From Morella rubra (lineage: Eukaryota; Streptophyta; Magnoliopsida; Fagales; Myricaceae), in assembly GCA_003952965.2 (NCBI GenBank), contig CM025853.1, positions 21,002,348 through 21,066,347 on the forward strand: 64,000 nucleotides of DNA, read 5' to 3'. The notes beneath the pieces were generated by a model. The model made no database searches. It was not told the DNA's origin and saw nothing but the letters and a program-made list of their open reading frames with translations. Made by a program: the position numbers and the translations under genes. This document shows, one piece after another, positions 59,090-64,000 of this stretch (position 1 is its first letter; the number at the start of each line of letters is the position of its first letter).

Positions 59090-60510
59090 AATTTTGCTAT
59101 GTGCAATTCTATTGATTGTTTGTGGTAAATTAATTATCGATGATGCATATGATACATGTTGAATCAACATCTCATGGGTATGGGGATTCTGATGACCGAA
59201 ATGAAACTCATATCCAGAGGTGGTCCTAAGATCGAGTGACGGTACCGCTCATAGTGGGATAGTGCAAGTCACCACTGAGAAAATAGTGGTCGGTATCCCT
59301 TGGCGATGGATCAATGTATGCCTAACCGGGTCCTGGTGTCAGGGCACGGGACAGTCCCAGATGAGAGGAGGGACGCACAACCTAGACTCTAGGGGTTAAA
59401 CAGAGCGAAGAAAGGACACCTCTACCAACTAAAAAAATGAATGAAAGAAAGAAATTGAAATGACCGAAAAACAGATGTATTCATTCTACACTGCATCGCT
59501 CATACTGCATTGATTGGTTATTTATGGATATTGTTCCTTCTCTATGTCTGTTACTTCTGTTTATATTGTTGTATGCTTTGTCCCCCACTCTCCCTTACTG
59601 AGTTAATATGACTCACCCTTTTCCCTTGTTTATTATTTTGTATGTTCGACGGTAGTCTTCAAACTTGGCAGATGATGATATTCACGAGCGAGCAGACCTT
59701 GGATTTTGACAGTTGTATATTAGTTGTCAAGATCTGGACATATGTTACGAATACCTTCAAGGTATACTTGGGGTACGAGCCCTAATGGTTCCTCAAGGGG
59801 CCACCCCTGCCCCTCTTCCCCGTGTGAAAGACTTCGAGCTAGTAGATGTAGATCCAGCCCTCCTGCAAATCGTCCCTCCTCCACTGGCCCCGCCGGCGAA
59901 GAGCACCAGAGAGACGGTGTTTATAGACCTGACCTCTAACACCGAGCCGGAGAATTAGATGACATCAGCATTTGTTACTCTTTTATTAGTTTGGGTTCAG
60001 TTTCACGGTTTCACGGACATTATAGAACAAAAAGCTTTAAACAGCTTCCGCTTTTGTATCTATCTTCTCTTTACTTTTGTATTCCTCATGAAGGATTTTT
60101 TTGTTATTTGTAAAAGAGAGATTTCGTGTTACTAGTGGAAAAATTATGTATTTACATTTTCGCGATTTTCTCTTATTCTATTTCTTCCTTACGCCACAGT
60201 TGATTTTATTTTCCTATCTTTCACTTCTTTTTAATTGCTCTTGACTTTTATTACAATTTCATTTCCTCAATTATTTCACTTCAGAACTTTTAAACTTCTG
60301 GAATTATTTGTGTTTCCTTAAAAATATCACTTTTCCTTCGTTCTTGTATTCTAAATTTCAAAACAATTTTGTAATCAAACGTTTTTGCAAAGCCTTTCAA
60401 AGTCAATCGCCGGGACTTATTAGAATCAATTCGTACCGTAATCTCCGTTTATGTGCATACCATCATTATAGGTGAGCCTAGGTGGTAAGTACGGGCACGG
60501 GGCGTGACAA
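59090..60510 (+). repeat. Right arm copy B with intact tip
   Basis: Homologous to arm A and inversely to the left arm. At 59780-59958 the frame reads VKDFELVDVDPALLQIVPPP, then FIDLTSNTEPEN-stop, conserving the coding tail of arm A. It ends in GGGCGTGACA at 60510. Confidence 0.8.
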
Positions 60511-60726
60511 TTTATTGTCGCTTTACTATTAATTTTCACAAAACCTAATTTTCCTTTCTTAGCAAGTTTCTAAGTACAATACTAATTTTAACTAAACGTT
60601 TTCGCTAAGCTTTTTCGAAGCCAAGCATTTGGTACTTCATAGAACCGGTTTGTGCGTATTCTTGCCTGTGTGTATACCATCTCTATTGGTGAGCCTAGGG
60701 GGTATATACAAGCACGGGGTATGACA
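60511..60726 (+). repeat. Additional right tip (copy C)
   Basis: It aligns with the last 200 bases of arm B (AACGTTTT.GC, GTGAGCCTAGG.GGTA, AGCACGGGGTATGACA). It is best explained as the displaced tip of arm A, cut off when the arm B element inserted. Confidence 0.65.
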
Positions 60727-60839
60727 AAATGAGAGTATTCCACATTAAAAAAGAAAAAAAAGTTTGATCAAAATACTGATCAAGAAACAATACGATAAGT
60801 AGAAGAATCTTTTAGATTGATTATTTTATATATATTGTA

Positions 60840-61295
60840 GATCAAGATATTTTGTCAATTGACAATAGGTTTGAACAATTTATAATCTATGAAAATATTT
60901 TTTATTTTTCCTTTAATTTGAAAAAGTTAAAATCTTTGGATGAGGATGACTTGAAAAGACATTGTCTTGTACTTGAAAATGTTTTAAAACATTAAGATTA
61001 AAGACTTACACACCAATTGAAGCATTAAACTAAATAAAAAGATTTAACTCTTTTCCAAATGCAAGTATTGCTTGTAGAGTATTATTGACAATACTTGTAA
61101 CTGTTACTTTTACATAAAGAAGTTTTTTAAAAATAAAACTAATAAAATCTTACGTAATATCAATTATGAAGCAAGAAAGATTAAATGAATTAGTTATATT
61201 ATCAATTAAAAATGATATATTAACAAATTTAGAATATAAAACTTTGATAAATAATTTTACATCTCAAAAAGCTAAAAGAATACATTTTAACTAAA
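60840..61295 (+). pseudogene. hAT transposase C-terminal (dimerisation) remnant
   Basis: The + strand reads DQDILSIDNRFEQFIIYENI, then LKKLKSLDEDDLKRHCLVLE and NVLKH. In shifted frames it continues with relics of the Ala-Ser-Glu-Arg-Ser-Phe region and ends SQKAKRIHFN. This is the C-terminus of the same transposase type (zinc-finger MYM-1-like) as 19396-22325, which lacks this part. Strongly decayed and AT-rich. The N-terminal portion is absent here. Confidence 0.72.
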
Positions 61296-61738
61296 TTTTT
61301 ATTAATATTTTATTTTTAAATATACTATTTTATAAATTATTATAAAAGACCTCATTTTGAAGTTTTGCCTAAGGCTCCCCTGATTAGAAAATTGGCTCCA
61401 AAAATTTAAAGCTAACAGTCTGATATACGAAAAAACTACAAATCTTTAATTTTTCTTAGTGAAAATATAAAATAATTAGCGACCGAAGGAGGTGCAAGTG
61501 CAACAACAGGAGCAAGTTGCACGTCTGGCAAGTCACCTGCAAATCTTATATTAACATTACAAAAACATCGCAGTATGTTGAAAGTCACAAGCATCACACC
61601 ATAAAATAAAGCTCGCATCCAAATGCATGGCTGCATGTTTTATTATTTCTTTATATTAAAACCAAAACACCAAAATAAATGAAACTATATTAATTAATTA
61701 ATAACCCTTCGCCCTTGGTACTTTTTGTGCACTCGTCT
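61296..61738. other. Downstream flank of the receptor-like protein gene
   Basis: AT-rich; probably holds the 3' UTR of the - strand receptor-like gene and the end of the hAT remnant (GCCTAAGGCTCCCC at about 61367-61380). No coding region recognised. Confidence 0.5.
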
Positions 61739-64000
61739 TCAACGATATTCTCTTCTAAGATAGCATTGAGGGAAGATCCTGAAACAGATATCATCAACGC
61801 GGGTATAGTACCTTATCCTCCACTTCCTCCAAAACAAAAGAGGCCCAATCACAATCGCAAAGCCAAAAATAAATCCCAATTCAACACTGATGTAATTCCA
61901 GTTAACTGCATTCCTCGAATTTGAGTGGGTTCCTTCAAATGTTGGAGATAGTGCTCCTGATTCTCGATACCCACATTTTTCTTTCAAAGGGAAGCCACAT
62001 AATCCTCTGTTTCCTTCATAGGAAGTTTCTGAAAATGTAGTAAATTGCTTGACCATTGGGATATTTCTCACAAGTTGATTGAACGAAAGATTGAGGATTG
62101 ATAAGAAAATAAGACCATCTGCAAGTTGCAGAGGGATCTTTCCCGTAAGCTTATTGCTTGATAGGTCTAGAGATTCAAGCTCACTCAATTTTCCCAGAGA
62201 TGATGGGATTGGGCCTGTGAAAGCATTATGCGATAGGTTGAGAAGATATAGCTATTTGAGTCCTCCTAATTCTTTAGGTATAGGACCGTCAAACTTGTTG
62301 CATGAGAAGTCAATCCAGGTGAAGATAGTTCGGATCTTCACTAACTCTGTCGAATGACCTTTAAGAAGAACATTTATTTTTTCGCGGAGTTCCATACTAA
62401 AGCAGCCATTCCTATTATAACAGCGCAGCTGCATAGGATAAAGAGAATTTTTGCCTTTGGGATCTATCATCACCGTCCAGGTAGGAAACCAGTTTGTTGG
62501 AATCTTACCGTTAAAGTTGTTTGAAGCCAAATCTATTATTTGAAGCTCCGGCCATGTGGCATTAGGCCCTGGACAACCAATGGGCCCATAGAACTTATTA
62601 AATCGCAAGATAAGGATTCTCAACCCGGATGCACTCTTCAACCAACAAGGGAAGGTGTCCTCTATGTGGTTGTTCCCAAGGTCCAAGATCAACAAATCTG
62701 TGCAATTAGCCAATGATTTTGGTAATTTCCCTTCAAATTGGTTTCCATTGAGAGCTAAAACTCTTAGATAGGATTGGCTTGTAAATGTGGCCGAAATGGT
62801 GCCAGTCAAGTTGTTTCTCTTGAGGTTGAGCGTATCTAAATTCCTCATTCCGATCAAGCATTGGGGAATCAAGCCACTGAAGAAATTGTCAGATAGATCT
62901 AGAACTTCAAGATTTGTGGCATTGCAGATTGACATAGGGATACTCCCGTATAGTTTACTCTTGGAAAGAGAGATGAAATAAGTATTAGCAAGGAAGTTAC
63001 CAATGCTAGCCGGTATGGTAGAGCTGAAGTTATTCATCGATAAATCCAAGTACTCGAGTCGTGATCTGAGCACTGGCAGTGGCCCTTGGAGTTGGTTGGA
63101 GCGAAGGTCCAGGTACCACAAACTCGACAAATTGCAGAAATAATCTTCCATAGTCACCAAATAGTTATAGGAGAGATTTAGCACTTGAATAGGAAGCTTA
63201 CAGATCCACTTGGGTATCTCTCCTTCAATCTGGTTGTTTGAAAGGTCTAATTTCAACAGATTAGATTGGTTCGTCAAGCAATCTGGAAATGCCTTCAATT
63301 TGTTGTAGGACAAGTCTAACATGTTGAAAACTGACGAGCTGAATGACGAAGAATTAGGTTGGAAACATCTAATCTGCATTAATTCATTGTGAGAAAGATC
63401 CAGTCCAAAAGGATTTCTCGACTGTGGAATCGCATTTATCTGCAACGAGCCGCTAAAATTGTTTGAAGAAAGGGAGAGGAATTGAAGAGCTCGAAGATTA
63501 AAGAGAGACATGGGAATTGGCCCTTCCAAATTGTTGCCACAAAACAATGTCTGATATTTGGTAAGAAGAAACGTTGGAAAGTTCATCCAACTTACCAGAA
63601 AATCTGTTGTCGGAAAGATACAACATCTCCAATGAAGGAAGGGAATATAGAGAAATTGGAATTCTTCCTCCAAGCAAATTACTACTCAAATCAATGTGCT
63701 GTACATGGTACAAAGAAACGTTGGAAAGTTCATCCAACTTACCAGAAAATCTGTTGTCGGAAAGATACAACATCTCCAATGAAGGAAGGGAAAATAGAGA
63801 AATTGGAATTCTTCCTCCAAGCAAATTACTACTCAAATCAATGTACTGTACATGGTACAAAGAAACGTTGGAAAGTTCATCCAACTGACTAGAAAAGTTG
63901 TTGCCGGAAAGATCCAACTCCTCCAATGATGGGAGGGAAAATAGAGAAATTGGAATACTTCCTCCAAGCAAATTACGACGCAAACGAAGGGTGCGTAGTT
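61739..64000 (-). pseudogene. LRR receptor-like protein (Cf/RLP type), 5' partial, with frameshift and stop
   Basis: Reading leftward from the edge: tandem leucine-rich repeats (LGGSIPISLFSLPSLEELDL and relatives), many further LRRs to 62260 (NLEVLDLSDNFFSGLIP, LRVLALNGNQFEGKLP, LQIIDLASNNFNGKIP), the RLP C-terminal LRR block (FTWIDFSCNKFDGPIPKELG, then [19 protein letters not shown]), the capping motif [13 protein letters not shown], an acidic-poor spacer, a membrane helix ([20 protein letters not shown]) and a short cytosolic tail without kinase, ending REYR-TGA. Such proteins sit in the plasma membrane and sense pathogen or developmental signals with SOBIR1-type partners. Two lesions: a frame change near 63545 (between NVSSYQISDI and GNNLEGPIP) and a TAG at 62252-62254, after which the same frame continues intact. 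It is therefore probably a pseudogene, unless these are assembly errors. The N-terminus lies beyond the window. Confidence 0.9.
63568..64000 (-). repeat. 147-bp tandem repeat encoding paired LRRs
   Basis: GAAACGTTGGAAAGTTCATC begins at 63568, 63715 and 63862, spaced 147 bp (49 residues, two LRRs). The first two units are nearly identical. The third, at the edge, differs more (CTGACTAGAAAAGTTGTTGC). The array may continue outside the window. Confidence 0.95.

Larger units (their letters stand above)
52936..60726. mobile_element. Unclassified DNA element(s) with kilobase-long inverted arms, TGTCACGCCC ends
   Basis: The left end begins TGTCACGCCCTGTACTTGTA and the right end at 60510, read inversely, begins TGTCACGCCCCGTGCCCGTA. 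Both then reach TACC..CTA..GCTCAC, about 38 bp of terminal inverted repeat. A second right end, slightly decayed (TGTCATACCCCGTGCTTGTA inversely), ends at 60726. Beyond the tips the inverted similarity continues for over 1 kb: 52936-54130 (inverted) against 55300-56440 and 59090-60510. No transposase is recognised. Long inverted arms recall MULE or foldback elements, but no target duplication was found, so the class stays open. Confidence 0.65.

Noticed and set aside
52931..60515. LTR-retrotransposon reading of the TGTCACGCCC element
   Set aside because: The arms are inverted, not direct; no primer-binding site or polypurine tract was seen, and flanking 5-mers (TCTTT and ATTTA) do not match.
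1..64000. CRISPR arrays, bacterial operons, rRNA or tRNA genes
   Set aside because: No regularly spaced short repeats and no tRNA or rRNA signatures were seen; the window is plant nuclear DNA.

Overview
This is a gene-poor, transposon-rich stretch of a eudicot nuclear genome. The evidence is intron-rich GT-AG genes with clear plant orthologues, introns of up to 4.6 kb, an AT-rich background, plant-type copia, gypsy, LINE and hAT elements, and an LRR receptor-like protein of the large plant immune family. A woody perennial such as one of the Fagales is my guess from the style of the receptor-like protein and the repeat load. The sequence does not prove it.

Three host genes can be read exon by exon on the + strand: (1) 1228-10604, the last 13 coding exons of a CMP-sialic acid/UDP-galactose-type nucleotide-sugar transporter of the Golgi, whose N-terminal exon(s) lie left of the window; (2) 30451-41388, a seven-exon gene for a 466-residue, probably plastid-targeted membrane protein of unknown function; (3) 43640-46503, a six-exon gene for the vesicle-transport protein GOT1. 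A fourth gene, an LRR receptor-like protein on the - strand (61739-64000), runs off the right edge and carries a frameshift and an in-frame stop.

Between genes 1 and 2 (about 12.9-28.8 kb) sits a multi-level transposon nest. A decayed LINE carries a small hAT element (13823-14952) and a copia element (15590-28695, - strand). The copia is split by a gypsy element (16412-26855, + strand). The gypsy carries a 640-bp hAT-type MITE in its left LTR, with the empty site preserved in the right LTR, and two different hAT transposase pseudogenes in its body. Gene 2 has a short, internally deleted gypsy element with a perfect 5-bp target duplication in its first intron, an RTE-type LINE tail in intron 4 and a small MITE-like hairpin in intron 6.

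Right of GOT1 lies a 5'-truncated LINE (48652-50685, - strand). It is followed by the most interesting object in the window: a 1.57-kb hAT-type element (51224-52793) with perfect 8-bp target duplications. It has captured the promoter, the leader with two intact upstream ORFs, and the first 20 or so codons of a class-B heat-shock factor of the HSFB1/TBF1 type.

From 52936 to 60726 there is an unclassified element with kilobase-scale inverted arms ending in TGTCACGCCC. Its arms occur three times and carry the remnant of a conserved coding tail. A hAT C-terminal remnant follows, and then the receptor-like protein.

The host genes have unrelated roles (Golgi sugar transport, plastid membrane, ER-Golgi trafficking, immunity). 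They are not an operon or a cluster.
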